Shown here: piece by piece, positions 44,680 through 56,177 of the stretch
Layout: every line of letters starts with the position of its first letter
Numbering within the stretch: the stretch's first letter is position 1
Source: Zobellia uliginosa
GTDB lineage: Bacteria > Bacteroidota > Bacteroidia > Flavobacteriales > Flavobacteriaceae
DNA: 64,000 nt
NCBI RefSeq assembly: GCF_018860745.1
Contig: NZ_JAHKPY010000008.1
Span: 53,533-117,532 of the forward strand
Direction of reading: 5' to 3'
The notes under the pieces: model-generated
The model's database searches: none
What the model saw: the letters and a program-made list of their open reading frames with translations, nothing else
Told to the model about the DNA's origin: nothing
Made by a program: the position numbers and the translations under genes

Positions 44680-47600
44680 ATGGCTAGAATAAAAGATAAT
44701 AATCCAATAAAAAGGTTTGATAAAATTTCTATCGGATTGGCCTCGCCAGAAGCAATTTTGGCAGAGTCAAGAGGAGAGGTTCTCAAGCCTGAAACTATCA
44801 ACTACAGAACGCACAAACCTGAGCGTGACGGTCTTTTTTGCGAGCGTATATTCGGTCCTGTAAAGGATTATGAATGTGCTTGTGGTAAGTATAAAAGAAT
44901 ACGTTACCGTGGTATTGTTTGTGATCGTTGTGGTGTTGAGGTTACGGAGAAGAAAGTACGTAGAGATAGAGTAGGGCACATTAACTTAGTGGTTCCCGTG
45001 GCTCATATCTGGTACTTCCGTTCGTTACCGAATAAAATAGGATACCTATTGGGATTACCTTCCAAGAAATTGGATATGATTATTTACTACGAGCGTTATG
45101 TAGTAATTCAACCAGGTATTGCTAAAGGAGCCGAAGGTGAAGAAATCAATAAAATGGATTTCTTGACCGAAGAAGAGTACTTGACTATTTTAGAATCTAT
45201 TCCAATTGAAAATCAATATTTAGAAGATTCGGACCCTAATAAGTTTATTGCTAAAATGGGAGCTGAGTGTCTTATAGACCTTTTAGCTCGTATCGACTTA
45301 AAAGAGCTTTCGTACCAGTTGCGCCACAAAGCAAATACTGAGACTTCTAAACAAAGAAAAACAGAGGCGTTAAAAAGACTTCAAGTTGTTGAAGCGCTTC
45401 GTGAATCTCAAGAAAATAGAGAAAACAGACCTGAGTGGATGATTATGAAAGTAATTCCGGTTATTCCACCAGAATTGCGTCCATTGGTACCACTAGATGG
45501 TGGTCGTTTCGCTACTTCAGATTTAAATGATTTGTATAGAAGGGTAATTATACGTAACAACCGTTTAAAAAGGTTGGTAGAAATAAAAGCTCCTGAGGTA
45601 ATTCTTAGAAATGAGAAACGTATGCTTCAAGAAGCGGTAGATTCTCTTTTTGATAACACTAGAAAAGCTTCAGCTGTTAAAACTGAATCTAACAGACCCT
45701 TAAAATCACTTTCAGATTCCTTAAAAGGTAAGCAAGGTCGTTTCCGTCAAAACTTACTAGGTAAGCGTGTTGATTACTCTGCACGTTCGGTAATCGTTGT
45801 TGGACCTGAACTTCATTTGTATGAATGTGGTCTTCCAAAAGATATGGCTGCTGAGCTATACAAACCTTTCGTTATCAGAAAATTGATTGAAAGAGGGATT
45901 GTTAAGACTGTGAAGTCGGCCAAGAAGATTATAGATAAAAAAGAGCCTGTTGTTTGGGATATTCTTGAAAACGTATTGAAAGGTCACCCAGTTCTGTTGA
46001 ACCGTGCCCCAACATTACACCGTTTAGGTATCCAAGCGTTTCAGCCAAAACTTATTGAAGGTAAAGCAATACGTCTTCACCCATTAGCGTGTACAGCATT
46101 TAACGCGGATTTTGACGGTGATCAGATGGCGGTTCACTTACCATTAGGTCCAGAGGCTATTTTGGAAGCACAATTATTAATGTTGGCTTCACAAAACATA
46201 TTGAACCCTGCCAATGGTTCACCTATTACGGTACCATCGCAGGATATGGTTCTGGGTCTCTATTATATGACCAAGGAACGTAAGTCAACACCTGAAGTGC
46301 CTGTTAAAGGTGAAGGATTGACTTTTTACTCTGCCGAAGAGGTTGAGATAGCGTTCAATGAAGGACAGGTTGATTTGAATGCGGGTATTAAAGTACGCGC
46401 AAAAGACTTTAACGAAGAAGGTGATTTGGTAAACCAAATTATTCCTACTACCGTGGGTCGTGTATTGTTCAATAATAATGTACCTGTAGAAGCTGGTTAT
46501 ATTAACCAAGTTCTAAATAAGAAAGCTTTAAGAAATATTATTGGTGATATTTTAGCGGTTACAAGTATTCCGGCTACGGCTGATTTCCTAGATAGAATTA
46601 AGACTATGGGATATGATTTTGCCTTCAAAGGTGGATTATCCTTTAGCTTAGGTGATATTATTATACCGCCAGAGAAGCATGAAATGATTGCTGATGCTAA
46701 TGGTCAGGTAGATGGTATTATGAGCAACTATAACATGGGGCTTATTACCAATAATGAACGTTACAATCAGGTTATTGATGTTTGGACTTCTACGAATGCT
46801 GAATTGACAGAATTGGCAATGAAACGTATTCGTGAGGATCAGCAAGGATTCAACTCGGTATATATGATGCTTGATTCTGGTGCAAGGGGTTCTAAAGAAC
46901 AGATTCGCCAGTTAACAGGTATGCGTGGTTTGATGGCTAAGCCTAAAAAATCTACTGCCGGTGGTGGTGAGATTATTGAAAACCCGATTTTATCGAACTT
47001 TAAAGAAGGTCTTTCTATCCTTGAGTATTTTATTTCTACTCACGGTGCTCGTAAAGGTCTTGCAGATACTGCCCTTAAAACGGCAGATGCAGGGTACTTA
47101 ACACGTCGTTTGGTAGATGTTTCTCAAGATGTTATCATTAACATTACAGATTGTGAAACTCTAAGAGGTGTAGAAGTTTCTGCATTGAAAAAGAATGAAG
47201 AAGTTGTTGAGTCTCTAGGAGCACGTATATTAGGTAGAGTTTCTTTACATGATGTATTTGATCCGTTGACTGAAGAGCAATTACTTTCTGCAGGTCAGGA
47301 AATAATGGAGATTGATGCTAAACGAATTGAAGAATCTCCTGTTGAGAAAGTCGAAGTACGTTCAGCGTTGACATGTGAAGCTCCTAAAGGAATTTGTGCT
47401 CAATGTTATGGTAGAAACCTTTCTACAAATAAAATGGTACAAAGAGGTGAAGCTGTTGGTGTTGTTGCGGCACAATCAATTGGTGAGCCAGGTACACAGC
47501 TTACTTTGCGTACTTTCCACGTAGGTGGTATTGCAGGTAACATTTCTGAAGATAACAAGTTAATCGCTAAATTTAGTGGTGTAGCGGAAATTGAAGATTT

Positions 47601-48978
47601 AAGAACTGTTCAATCCATAGATAAGGAAGGTAACCCTGCAACTATTGTTATTTCAAGAACATCTGAAGTTAAGGTTGTAGATAAGAAAACAGGTATTACA
47701 TTAAGTACTAATAATATACCTTACGGTTCTCAGTTGTTCATTGAAAACGGAGCAACGATTGCAAAGGAAGATGTTATTTGTTCGTGGGATCCATATAACG
47801 GTGTAATTGTTTCTGAATTTCCAGGGAAAATCGCTTACGAAAATATAGAACAAGGTGTTACTTATCAGGTTGAAATTGATGAGCAAACCGGTTTCCAAGA
47901 AAAAGTGATTTCAGAATCTCGTAATAAAAAGTTGATTCCTACTCTTTTGATACAAGATAGTAAAGGTGAAACATTACGTTCATACAACCTTCCTGTTGGA
48001 TCACACATCATGGTAGATGATGGTGAAAAGATTAAAGAAGGAAAGACCCTTGTGAAAATTCCACGTAAATCTGCTAAGGCAGGTGATATTACGGGAGGTC
48101 TTCCAAGAGTAACTGAACTTTTTGAAGCACGTAACCCTTCTAACCCGGCAGTTGTTTCTGAGATAGATGGTGTTGTTTCTTTTGGAAAGATAAAAAGAGG
48201 TAACCGTGAAATAATTATAGAATCTAAATTAGGTGAAATCAAGAAATACTTGGTGAAGCTTTCTAATCAGATTTTGGTTCAGGAAAATGATTATGTTCGT
48301 GCAGGGATGCCATTGTCGGATGGTTCTATAACTCCAGAAGATATTCTTAAAATCAAAGGCCCGTCTGCCGTACAGCAGTACTTAGTGAACGAAGTTCAAG
48401 AAGTATACCGTTTGCAGGGTGTGAAGATTAATGATAAGCACTTTGAAGTAGTTGTAAGACAGATGATGCGTAAGGTTCGTATTCAGGATCCAGGTAACAC
48501 TATTTTCTTAGAGAATCAATTGATTCATAAGGACGATTTCATTACGGAAAACGATGAAATCTTCGGTAAGAAGGTTGTTGTAGAAGTAGGTGATTCTGAA
48601 AATCTTAAAGCTGGTCAGATTATTACGGCTCGTGAATTAAGAGATGAGAACTCTGTTTTAAAACGTTCTGATAAGAATCTAGTTATTGCAGAGGATGCGG
48701 TAGCAGCTACGGCTACACCTATATTGCAAGGTATTACACGTGCGTCTTTACAGACCAAATCGTTTATATCTGCGGCATCTTTCCAAGAAACGACTAAAGT
48801 ATTGAACGAAGCAGCGGTAAGCGGTAAGGTAGATACATTAGAGGGCTTGAAGGAGAATGTTATTGTTGGTCATAAGATTCCAGCAGGAACAGGTATGCGA
48901 GACTATGGAAATATCATTGTAGGTTCAAAAGAAGAGTATGATGAAATCATGGCGCGTAAAGAAGCCTTGAAATTTTAA
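44680..48978 (+). CDS. rpoC: RNA polymerase beta' subunit
   Basis: 1432 residues. The N-terminal zinc ribbon has four Cys ([20 protein letters not shown]), the active-site loop is [12 protein letters not shown] with three Asp for Mg2+, and the second zinc site is [13 protein letters not shown] with an upstream Cys (DCETLRG). The bridge-helix/trigger-loop region ([20 protein letters not shown]) is intact. A terminator follows 14 nt after the stop. Confidence 0.99.
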   Translation: MARIKDNNPIKRFDKISIGLASPEAILAESRGEVLKPETINYRTHKPERDGLFCERIFGPVKDYECACGKYKRIRYRGIVCDRCGVEVTEKKVRRDRVGHINLVVPVAHIWYFRSLPNKIGYLLGLPSKKLDMIIYYERYVVIQPGIAKGAEGEEINKMDFLTEEEYLTILESIPIENQYLEDSDPNKFIAKMGAECLIDLLARIDLKELSYQLRHKANTETSKQRKTEALKRLQVVEALRESQENRENRPEWMIMKVIPVIPPELRPLVPLDGGRFATSDLNDLYRRVIIRNNRLKRLVEIKAPEVILRNEKRMLQEAVDSLFDNTRKASAVKTESNRPLKSLSDSLKGKQGRFRQNLLGKRVDYSARSVIVVGPELHLYECGLPKDMAAELYKPFVIRKLIERGIVKTVKSAKKIIDKKEPVVWDILENVLKGHPVLLNRAPTLHRLGIQAFQPKLIEGKAIRLHPLACTAFNADFDGDQMAVHLPLGPEAILEAQLLMLASQNILNPANGSPITVPSQDMVLGLYYMTKERKSTPEVPVKGEGLTFYSAEEVEIAFNEGQVDLNAGIKVRAKDFNEEGDLVNQIIPTTVGRVLFNNNVPVEAGYINQVLNKKALRNIIGDILAVTSIPATADFLDRIKTMGYDFAFKGGLSFSLGDIIIPPEKHEMIADANGQVDGIMSNYNMGLITNNERYNQVIDVWTSTNAELTELAMKRIREDQQGFNSVYMMLDSGARGSKEQIRQLTGMRGLMAKPKKSTAGGGEIIENPILSNFKEGLSILEYFISTHGARKGLADTALKTADAGYLTRRLVDVSQDVIINITDCETLRGVEVSALKKNEEVVESLGARILGRVSLHDVFDPLTEEQLLSAGQEIMEIDAKRIEESPVEKVEVRSALTCEAPKGICAQCYGRNLSTNKMVQRGEAVGVVAAQSIGEPGTQLTLRTFHVGGIAGNISEDNKLIAKFSGVAEIEDLRTVQSIDKEGNPATIVISRTSEVKVVDKKTGITLSTNNIPYGSQLFIENGATIAKEDVICSWDPYNGVIVSEFPGKIAYENIEQGVTYQVEIDEQTGFQEKVISESRNKKLIPTLLIQDSKGETLRSYNLPVGSHIMVDDGEKIKEGKTLVKIPRKSAKAGDITGGLPRVTELFEARNPSNPAVVSEIDGVVSFGKIKRGNREIIIESKLGEIKKYLVKLSNQILVQENDYVRAGMPLSDGSITPEDILKIKGPSAVQQYLVNEVQEVYRLQGVKINDKHFEVVVRQMMRKVRIQDPGNTIFLENQLIHKDDFITENDEIFGKKVVVEVGDSENLKAGQIITARELRDENSVLKRSDKNLVIAEDAVAATATPILQGITRASLQTKSFISAASFQETTKVLNEAAVSGKVDTLEGLKENVIVGHKIPAGTGMRDYGNIIVGSKEEYDEIMARKEALKF

Positions 48979-48991
48979 TCTCAAATAATTC

Positions 48992-49020
48992 AAACCCTCA
49001 ATATTTTATATTGAGGGTTT
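48992..49020 (+). terminator. Terminator after rpoC
   Basis: A 13-bp perfect inverted repeat (AAACCCTCAATAT, loop TTT, complement) followed by A and ten T. It ends the long ribosomal/RNA polymerase transcription unit. Confidence 0.92.
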
Positions 49021-49036
49021 ATTTTTTTTTCTATAT

Positions 49037-49348
49037 ATGAGCGAAAAAGAACAAAACCAAAAACAGATTAATATTGAGCTTGATGAAAAGACGGCTGAAG
49101 GTATTTATTCTAATTTAGCAATTATCAACCATTCTGTTTCGGAATTCGTTGTTGATTTCATTAGTATGATGCCAGGTGCTCCAAAAGCGAAGGTTAAGAG
49201 TAGAATAGTTTTAACGCCACAGCACGCCAAGAAATTTTTAAAAGCGCTAAATGATAATGTAAAGCGTTTTGAGGCGGCACATGGAACCATTAAAGATTAT
49301 GAGCAACCTCCAATACCAATGAATTTCGGTCCAACGGGAGAGGCTTAA
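49037..49348 (+). CDS. DUF3467 family protein
   Basis: 103 residues with IELDEKTAEGIYSNLAIINHS, EFVVDFISMMPGAPKAKV and ILTPQHAKKFLKALNDNV, the pattern of DUF3467, a small family commonly next to rpoC in Bacteroidota. The function is unknown to me. It starts 16 nt after the rpoC terminator, so its own promoter is not obvious and it may depend on read-through. It has its own terminator at 49353-49390. Confidence 0.85.
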   Translation: MSEKEQNQKQINIELDEKTAEGIYSNLAIINHSVSEFVVDFISMMPGAPKAKVKSRIVLTPQHAKKFLKALNDNVKRFEAAHGTIKDYEQPPIPMNFGPTGEA

Positions 49349-49352
49349 TAAT

Positions 49353-49390
49353 AAAAAAATGCCCTTTGTTTCTACAAAGGGCATTTTTTT
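49353..49390. terminator. Bidirectional terminator between the DUF3467 gene and prfC
   Basis: A perfect inverted repeat (ATGCCCTTTGT, loop TTCT, ACAAAGGGCAT) flanked by seven A and seven T. It serves both converging genes, a clean bidirectional arrangement. Confidence 0.93.
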
Positions 49391-49407
49391 ATTTAATACA
49401 TTAAAAT

Positions 49408-50997
49408 TTAGTCAAACTCAGAAACAAAATGAAGTTTTACACTGGGATATTTTTGTTGAGTCATTTGTAACGAGAATTGCGAATCAGCTAAAAAGACTAA
49501 TTGATTTCTCTTGTCTTTGGCCAAAAACTTCTGCTTTACTCTTTTGAATTCTTTAAATTCTTCGTTCTTAGGGTCGGATGGTTCAACCCAGCAGGCTTTA
49601 AATACAGGGAAGTTTTCATACGTACATTTGGCTCCATATTCATGTTCAAGACGATATTGAATAACTTCAAACTGAAGCGCGCCAACCGTACCAATGACCT
49701 TTCTTCCATTCATTTCAAGGGTGAACAACTGGGCAACGCCTTCATCCATTAATTGATCAATACCTTTATAAAGCTGTTTGGACTTCATTGGGTCGGCATT
49801 GTTAATGTACCTAAAATGTTCGGGAGAGAAGCTGGGTATACCTTTGTAATGAAGCTCTTCACCTTCTGTTAACGTGTCACCAATTTTAAAATTACCTGTA
49901 TCATGAAGTCCTACGATATCACCCGGGTAGGATATATCCACTATCTCCTTTTTCTCGGCAAAAAATGCATTGGGACTTGAAAATTTTAGTTTTTTGCCAT
50001 TTCTAACATGTAAGTAAGGCTTATTACGCTCAAAAGTACCCGATACAATTTTAATAAAAGCTAATCGGTCTCGGTGCTTTGGGTCCATATTGGCATGTAT
50101 TTTAAATACAAATCCGGACATTTCCTTTTCATTTGCGGATACAAGTCTCTCTTCGGCATTTTTAGGTCTAGGTGATGGGGCAATCTCTATAAAGCAATCC
50201 AATAACTCGCGAACACCAAAATTATTTAGAGCAGAACCAAAAAATACAGGTTGTTGAGTTCCTTTTAAATAGCTCTCCTTATTAAAATCTGGATATACCC
50301 CTCTTACCAATTCTAAATTCTCACGTAGTTCTTCAGCAGCATTATTACCAATAATTTTCTCTAATTCTGGGCTTTCAATTGAATCAAAAGCTATAGTTTC
50401 CTCAATATTCTTTTTACTATCGCCACTAAAAAGGTTGATATTCTTTTCGTAAATGTTATAGATACCTTTAAAATCGTACCCCATACCAATAGGGAAGCTT
50501 AATGGCGTAACAGATAGCCCAAGCTTTTGTTCCAAATCATCTAAAAGGTCAAAAGCATCTCGCCCTTCTCTATCCAATTTATTAATGAATACAATAATAG
50601 GTATGTTTCGCATTCGGCACACCTGAACCAATTTTTCAGTTTGCTCTTCTACACCTTTAGCTACATCTACCACTACAATTACACTATCCACAGCGGTAAG
50701 AGTTCTGAACGTATCCTCTGCAAAATCCTTATGTCCTGGCGTATCAAGAATATTTATTTTCTTGTCCTTATATATAAAGGCAAGTACGGAAGTAGCTACA
50801 GAAATACCACGTTGGCGCTCTATTTCCATAAAGTCACTTGTGGCGGTTTTCTTTATTTTATTATTTTTTACCGCGCCTGCTTCCTGGATTGCACCACCAA
50901 ATAACAGAAGTTTTTCTGTTAATGTGGTCTTGCCTGCATCTGGATGGGAAATTATTCCAAAAGTCCTACGCCGTTGAATCTCATCTTTAAAACTCAT
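49408..50997 (-). CDS. prfC: Peptide chain release factor 3
   Basis: A 529-residue translation GTPase with P-loop [32 protein letters not shown] and [11 protein letters not shown]. It recycles RF1/RF2 after stop-codon hydrolysis. Length and the C-terminal motif [14 protein letters not shown] are typical of RF3 rather than EF-G. It is a single gene convergent with the DUF3467 gene; a candidate -7 element (TATTTTTG, 51012-51019) lies 14 nt before the ATG. Confidence 0.97.
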   Translation of the reverse strand: MSFKDEIQRRRTFGIISHPDAGKTTLTEKLLLFGGAIQEAGAVKNNKIKKTATSDFMEIERQRGISVATSVLAFIYKDKKINILDTPGHKDFAEDTFRTLTAVDSVIVVVDVAKGVEEQTEKLVQVCRMRNIPIIVFINKLDREGRDAFDLLDDLEQKLGLSVTPLSFPIGMGYDFKGIYNIYEKNINLFSGDSKKNIEETIAFDSIESPELEKIIGNNAAEELRENLELVRGVYPDFNKESYLKGTQQPVFFGSALNNFGVRELLDCFIEIAPSPRPKNAEERLVSANEKEMSGFVFKIHANMDPKHRDRLAFIKIVSGTFERNKPYLHVRNGKKLKFSSPNAFFAEKKEIVDISYPGDIVGLHDTGNFKIGDTLTEGEELHYKGIPSFSPEHFRYINNADPMKSKQLYKGIDQLMDEGVAQLFTLEMNGRKVIGTVGALQFEVIQYRLEHEYGAKCTYENFPVFKACWVEPSDPKNEEFKEFKRVKQKFLAKDKRNQLVFLADSQFSLQMTQQKYPSVKLHFVSEFD

Positions 50998-51396
50998 GAA
51001 GAAAATTTGTGCAAAAATACACTAAATTATAGTTTATCTAAATCTGAAACTAGGTTAATAACAAAGTCCCGTTATAAGTGTATTAATTGCTGAATTAATC
51101 TTTATTTGATGGGATTGTAGCGTGTCGATAAACTACCAATATATTCGATTTAATGAAATCACTAATAGTTTTTTATCTATTTTTGGCGATATGTTAACTC
51201 GTTGAAATGGTTTGGTTTCTGCCCTTTGCCGAATATATCTGTTTTTAAAGGGGAAATCATAATTTATAGAATCAAAAGAATTTGGTTAACGAAATATTAA
51301 ATATATCTTGCATCCATAATTGAAGCCCCCAACTTCTTACTTTTACGTTTTTAGACCTACGGCCATGGTGATTAGTTTAATAAAAGCTAAACATGT
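50998..51396. other. Intergenic region between prfC and the surface gene cluster
   Basis: 399 bp with no ORF of note. It must hold the promoters of prfC and of the gene at 51397. The matches are an exact minus-strand -7 at 51012-51019 and a plus-strand TATTTTTG at 51178-51185; neither has a TTG at the right spacing. The second would give a ~205-nt leader. Confidence 0.5.
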
Positions 51397-54300
51397 ATGG
51401 AAAAGATTACTCTACTAAATTTTAAGAACAAAGCGGTAAAAGCCGCTACTTATACCTTCGCCATAGCGGTTGTTGGTTTTGGTTCTTCCCTGTACGCTAA
51501 TGAAAGTAGCATTAATATACTTAGTGGCAAAGATGACCCAAAGTTTGAAAACGAAAACGAGTTAGAAGTCAACATGACCAATACGGATGACTGTATGGAA
51601 TTGGCTACTATAGAAATTTTCGGTGATGATTTTGGTTTTGAAAATGGAGTTACCGATGGTAGTCTTTCCGCTGAAAATGTTGATATAAGTTCAAGATGGG
51701 GTCTTCCAGCAGGTAGCGTTTTGGTTTCTGTTACCGGTGCAAATACAAAAAGTTCTGACGGCTCTTTTGAGGTCCATAATAGACTTCCTACTACTTTTTC
51801 TTTTTCAGGAACAGTCCCTGTGAAAATTCTTGCAGAACATTCGATTAGAGTGGATGCAAATCATAGAGATGGTATTATCGCCTTGGATAATATCACGTAT
51901 ACTCAACCAAATGCATTGCCAGAAGGTGTTGTTTCTGGGAACGAAGGCAATGATTATTTTGTTGAAAATACAACGGATCAAGATATAAATGCTGATAGTC
52001 GCTTTACTTGGGAATCTCAGGATATAGTGGATGAAGTTCAGTTTTATACTACTTCCGATGCTCCTATTAATGGAATTCATTTAAGTATTACACCAATCAA
52101 ATGCATGAACTCTGATACGGATGGTGATGGTGTACCGGATACTACAGATTTAGATGATGATAACGATGGGATATTAGATGCTGTTGAAGATCCAAATACA
52201 GATGGTGATAATGACCCTATGACCAATCCTTTGGATACAGATAATGACGGTATTCCTAATCACTTGGATATTGATTCTGATGATGATGGTATCCCGGATA
52301 ATGTTGAAGCTCAGACTACAGATGGATATATTGCGCCCAATGATGACGATGAAGCAACAAGTACAGCTAACGATGGTCTAAATACGGCTTACCCAGATGG
52401 ATTAACCCCTGTTAATACGGATGGTACGGATACGCCAGATTATATAGACCTTGATAGTGATAACGATTCTGTACCAGACAATAATGAAGGAAATGATTTC
52501 AACTTTGATGGTACTCCTGATCAAACTTACACTGGTATAGATACGGATGGTGACGGACTTGATGATGGTTACGAAGGAAGTGATGTTAATGATGGTTTTG
52601 ATGTAAACGATGAGATCGATGATCCGGCAAATGATTTACCTGATACAGATGGTACCGAAGATGTAAATTATCGTGATTTAGACGATGATGGTGATGGTAT
52701 TGATACGCCAAATGAAGATATAGATGAAGATGGAGATCCAACTAATGATGATACGGATGGAGATGGAATTCCAGATTATTTAGACCCAACCCTAGATGTT
52801 ACACCAGATACAGATGGTGACGGTGTGCCGGATGCCACTGATTTAGATGATGATAACGATGGTATTTTGGATACGGTTGAAGATCCTAATATTGATGGTG
52901 ATAACGATCCACTTACAGACCCTTATGATTTAGATGAGGATGGTATTCCAAATCATTTAGATATTGATTCTGATGATGATGGTATCCCGGATAATGTTGA
53001 AGCGCAGACAACGGATGGTTATATTGCACCCAACGATGACGATGAGGCAACTAGTATAGCAAATGATGGTTTAAACTCGGCATATCCTGATGGATTAACT
53101 CCTGTTAATACAGATGATAGTGATGTTGAAGATTATCTTGATGCAGATAGTGATAATGATGACGTTCCTGATAATAATGAAGGTAATGATTTCAACTTTG
53201 ATGGAACTCCTGATCAAACTTACTTAGGAACGGATGCAGATGGCGACGGACTTGATGATGGTTATGAAGGAAGTGATATCAATGATGGTTTTGATGTTAA
53301 TGATGAAATAGATGATCCTGCAAATGATTTACCGGATACAGATGGTACAGAAGATGTAAATTATCGTGATTTAGATGATGACGGTGATGGTATTGATACG
53401 CCAAATGAAGATGTAGATGAAGATGGTGACCCAACCAATGATGATACGGATGAAGATGGTACACCAGATTATCTTGATTTTGATGAAGACACTACAAAAG
53501 ATACTGACGGAGACGGAGTACCTGATGTAACTGACTTAGATGATGATAACGATGGTATTTTAGATGCTGTAGAAGATCCTAATACGGATGGTGATGATAA
53601 TCCTTTGACTAATCCTTTGGATACGGATGAGGATGGTATTCCTAATCATTTGGATATTGATTCTGATGATGACGGTATTCCAGATAACGTAGAGGCTCAG
53701 ACTACAGATGGCTATATTGCTCCAAATGAAGATGATGAAGCAACAAGTATAGCTAATGACGGTTTGAATTCTGCATATCCTGATGGTTTAACTCCTGTTA
53801 ATACAGATAATAGCCCTGTGGATAATCCTGATTATATTGATGGCGACAGTGATGATGATAATGCTCCAGATAATAATGAAGGGAATGATTTTAATTTTGA
53901 TGGTATTCCAGATCAAGTTTACACAGGAGTGGATACGGATGGAGATGGATTAGATGATGGTTATGAAGGTAGTGATGTAAATGATGGTTTTGATGTTAAT
54001 GATGAGATTGATGACCCTGCAAATGACTTACCGGATACCGATGGAACGGAAGATGTAAACTATCGTGATTTAGATGATGATGGTGATGGAATTTCTACCT
54101 TTGATGAAGATGTGGATCAAGATGGTAATCCTGCCAATGATGATAGTAACGGGAATGGCATTCCTAACTACTTAGATCCTACGGATAACATTCCTACAAC
54201 TGATACCGATGGTGACGGTGTACCGGATATGGTAGATTTAGATGATGATAATGATGGTATATTGGATACGGTTGAAGATCCTAACACAGATGGAGATAAT

Positions 54301-55191
54301 AACCCGTTAACAGACCCATTAGATACAGATGGCGATGGTTTTCCTAATCATTTAGATATTGATGCGGATAACGATGGTATTCCAGATAACGTAGAAGCTC
54401 AAACAACTGATGGTTTTGTACTTCCAAATCAAGATGATGAAGCAACAACTATTGAAAATAATGGTGTTAACTCTGCTTATCCTGATGGTTTTACACCTGT
54501 AAATACAGATGGAACAGATGAGCCGGATTATTTAGATTCAGATAGTGATAATGACCTAGTACCTGATAATAATGAAGGAAATGACTTCAACTTTGATGGA
54601 GAGCCAGACCAGTTGCCTACGGTAGAAGATACTGATAATGACGGTCTTCTTGATGGGTATGAAGGTTCTAATGTAAGTGATGGTTTTAATGTTCATGATG
54701 AAATTAACGACCCTGCAACGGATTTACCTGATACGGATGGTACCGAAGATGTAAACTATCGTGATGTAGATGATGACGGTGATGGAATAAATACTATTGA
54801 TGAAGATGGTAATGGTAACGGTGATCCAACAGATGATGATCGTGACAATGATGGTATTCCTTCATATCTTGATCCAGAAGAAGAAACAGAGATTGTAGTA
54901 ATGCAAATGGTAACACCAAATGGTGATGGCAAGAATGAATTCTTATGGATTGAAAATGTAGATAAGGCATTGAATAATAGTCTTCAGATATTCAACAGAT
55001 GGGGAGTATCGGTTTATGAAGGTAAAGACTATAACAATCAGAATAATGTTTTTGACGGTAGATCAAAAGGACGTTCTACTATATCTGGTCAAGACTATTT
55101 ACCTGCCGGTGTGTATTTTTATATATTTGAATACACTACAGTAAACGGTGAGAATATAAATGACAGTGGTTACATTTACATTAGCAAATAA
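51397..55191 (+). CDS. Large acidic T9SS surface protein with four TSP3-like calcium repeats and type B C-terminal domain
   Basis: A 1264-residue exported protein: signal region (~1-34, ending SSLYA), a beta-rich domain (~60-235), four ~231-residue repeats (240-1164) packed with thrombospondin type 3-like DxDxDG motifs such as DTDGDGVPD, and a C-terminal CHU_C/gliding-type domain (~1169-1264, [34 protein letters not shown]). The last is the type IX secretion signal of type B, which exports and attaches proteins to the cell surface with a PorP/SprF-like partner; such a gene starts 16 nt after the stop. The calcium motifs suggest a Ca2+-stiffened stalk or adhesin. The ligand is unknown. Confidence 0.93.
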   Translation: MEKITLLNFKNKAVKAATYTFAIAVVGFGSSLYANESSINILSGKDDPKFENENELEVNMTNTDDCMELATIEIFGDDFGFENGVTDGSLSAENVDISSRWGLPAGSVLVSVTGANTKSSDGSFEVHNRLPTTFSFSGTVPVKILAEHSIRVDANHRDGIIALDNITYTQPNALPEGVVSGNEGNDYFVENTTDQDINADSRFTWESQDIVDEVQFYTTSDAPINGIHLSITPIKCMNSDTDGDGVPDTTDLDDDNDGILDAVEDPNTDGDNDPMTNPLDTDNDGIPNHLDIDSDDDGIPDNVEAQTTDGYIAPNDDDEATSTANDGLNTAYPDGLTPVNTDGTDTPDYIDLDSDNDSVPDNNEGNDFNFDGTPDQTYTGIDTDGDGLDDGYEGSDVNDGFDVNDEIDDPANDLPDTDGTEDVNYRDLDDDGDGIDTPNEDIDEDGDPTNDDTDGDGIPDYLDPTLDVTPDTDGDGVPDATDLDDDNDGILDTVEDPNIDGDNDPLTDPYDLDEDGIPNHLDIDSDDDGIPDNVEAQTTDGYIAPNDDDEATSIANDGLNSAYPDGLTPVNTDDSDVEDYLDADSDNDDVPDNNEGNDFNFDGTPDQTYLGTDADGDGLDDGYEGSDINDGFDVNDEIDDPANDLPDTDGTEDVNYRDLDDDGDGIDTPNEDVDEDGDPTNDDTDEDGTPDYLDFDEDTTKDTDGDGVPDVTDLDDDNDGILDAVEDPNTDGDDNPLTNPLDTDEDGIPNHLDIDSDDDGIPDNVEAQTTDGYIAPNEDDEATSIANDGLNSAYPDGLTPVNTDNSPVDNPDYIDGDSDDDNAPDNNEGNDFNFDGIPDQVYTGVDTDGDGLDDGYEGSDVNDGFDVNDEIDDPANDLPDTDGTEDVNYRDLDDDGDGISTFDEDVDQDGNPANDDSNGNGIPNYLDPTDNIPTTDTDGDGVPDMVDLDDDNDGILDTVEDPNTDGDNNPLTDPLDTDGDGFPNHLDIDADNDGIPDNVEAQTTDGFVLPNQDDEATTIENNGVNSAYPDGFTPVNTDGTDEPDYLDSDSDNDLVPDNNEGNDFNFDGEPDQLPTVEDTDNDGLLDGYEGSNVSDGFNVHDEINDPATDLPDTDGTEDVNYRDVDDDGDGINTIDEDGNGNGDPTDDDRDNDGIPSYLDPEEETEIVVMQMVTPNGDGKNEFLWIENVDKALNNSLQIFNRWGVSVYEGKDYNNQNNVFDGRSKGRSTISGQDYLPAGVYFYIFEYTTVNGENINDSGYIYISK
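52114..52806 (+). repeat. Surface-protein repeat 1 (231 codons)
   Basis: First of four near-identical units. Each begins DTDGDGVPD and holds [63 protein letters not shown] and [11 protein letters not shown]. Calcium-type Asp-rich turns occur several times per unit. Confidence 0.93.
52807..53499 (+). repeat. Surface-protein repeat 2 (231 codons)
   Basis: Same length as repeat 1 and nearly the same protein sequence. DNA differs at scattered synonymous sites, so the copies are not fresh duplicates. Confidence 0.93.
53500..54201 (+). repeat. Surface-protein repeat 3 (234 codons)
   Basis: Three residues longer than its neighbours; the extra codons fall around [14 protein letters not shown]. The remainder aligns with repeats 1 and 2 apart from small substitutions. 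Confidence 0.9.
54202..54888 (+). repeat. Surface-protein repeat 4, most diverged
   Basis: Aligns over its whole length but carries the most changes (e.g. [35 protein letters not shown]). It leads directly into the type B domain through an acidic PEEETE linker. Confidence 0.88.
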
Positions 55192-55207
55192 TCAATATAA
55201 AGTAGGT

Positions 55208-56167
55208 ATGATTATAAAGAACAAGTTTCTAGCGGCCCTATTTTTGGTGTTAGTCTATTGCCAAACGGCTTCCGCCCAACAAGATGCCCAATACACTCAG
55301 TATATGTTTAACACTATGAGCGTCAACCCTGCTTATGCAGGTTCTAGGGGACAGCTAAGTATTGCAGGCCTTTATAGATCTCAATGGGTAGGCCTGGATG
55401 GTTCGCCAGAGACCTTTACAATCAACTTGCATTCTCCTATACGAAATAGTAAAGTAGGTTATGGGTTGTCTGTTGTAAATGATAAAATTGGTGAGGGTAC
55501 TATACAAGAAACGTATATAGATGGATTGATATCTTATTCTATAGATGTGTCCCTAAAAGGAAAACTATCTTTTGGATTAAAGCTTGGAGGTAATATTCTT
55601 AATTTAGATTATGAACAATTGAGGCAGAGACCTGGTTTTGAAGAAGCTGTAGGTACTGACAATATTGAAAATAGGTTTGCACCAAATGTAGGCTTAGGAA
55701 TGTACTATCATACGAATAAATTTTATGCAGGTCTTTCCGCTCCTAATTTATTGGAAGTAGAACATTTTGATACTGCAGATTCGGATGCGAATGAAATAGA
55801 TTTTTTAGCTAAAGATCGTGTCAATTTTTATTTAATTACAGGTTATGTATTTGATTTGAACGATAATTTCAAGTTTAAGCCGGCTCTTTTGACCAAGGTG
55901 GTTGGCGGAGCGCCGCTTCAAGTAGACGTATCAGCTAATTTTTTGTTTGCCGATAAGTTTTCTTTCGGAGCTGCTTACCGATGGGATGCTGCCGTTAGTG
56001 GTTTAGCCGGGTTTCAGATAAGTGACCAGATTATGTTAGGATTGGCCTATGATAAAGAGACAACCGATTTTGGTAGTACACAATACAATAGCGGTTCTTT
56101 TGAAATTTTTCTAAGATGGGAATTGGTAAAATCATTCGAAAAACTAGTTTCTCCTCGTTTCTTCTAA
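55208..56167 (+). CDS. PorP/SprF-family T9SS outer-membrane protein
   Basis: 319 residues starting at the ATG at 55208, whose signal peptide (MIIKNKFLAALFLVLVYCQ, then TASAQQ) fits better than an ORF extension that overlaps the upstream gene. The family signature follows: QDAQYTQYMFNTMSVNPAYA, GSRGQLSIAGLYRSQWVGL, and a beta-barrel to the C-terminal Phe. These proteins assist secretion or anchoring of type B substrates, so the 1264-residue protein upstream is its likely client. The final FF is typical of outer-membrane barrels. Confidence 0.93.
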   Translation: MIIKNKFLAALFLVLVYCQTASAQQDAQYTQYMFNTMSVNPAYAGSRGQLSIAGLYRSQWVGLDGSPETFTINLHSPIRNSKVGYGLSVVNDKIGEGTIQETYIDGLISYSIDVSLKGKLSFGLKLGGNILNLDYEQLRQRPGFEEAVGTDNIENRFAPNVGLGMYYHTNKFYAGLSAPNLLEVEHFDTADSDANEIDFLAKDRVNFYLITGYVFDLNDNFKFKPALLTKVVGGAPLQVDVSANFLFADKFSFGAAYRWDAAVSGLAGFQISDQIMLGLAYDKETTDFGSTQYNSGSFEIFLRWELVKSFEKLVSPRFF

Positions 56168-56177
56168 ACCTTGCCTT

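Noticed and set aside
52114..54888. CRISPR-like or mobile repeat array
   Set aside because: Repeats are ~693 bp, in frame, and encode a calcium-binding protein; no spacer structure or terminal inverted repeats.
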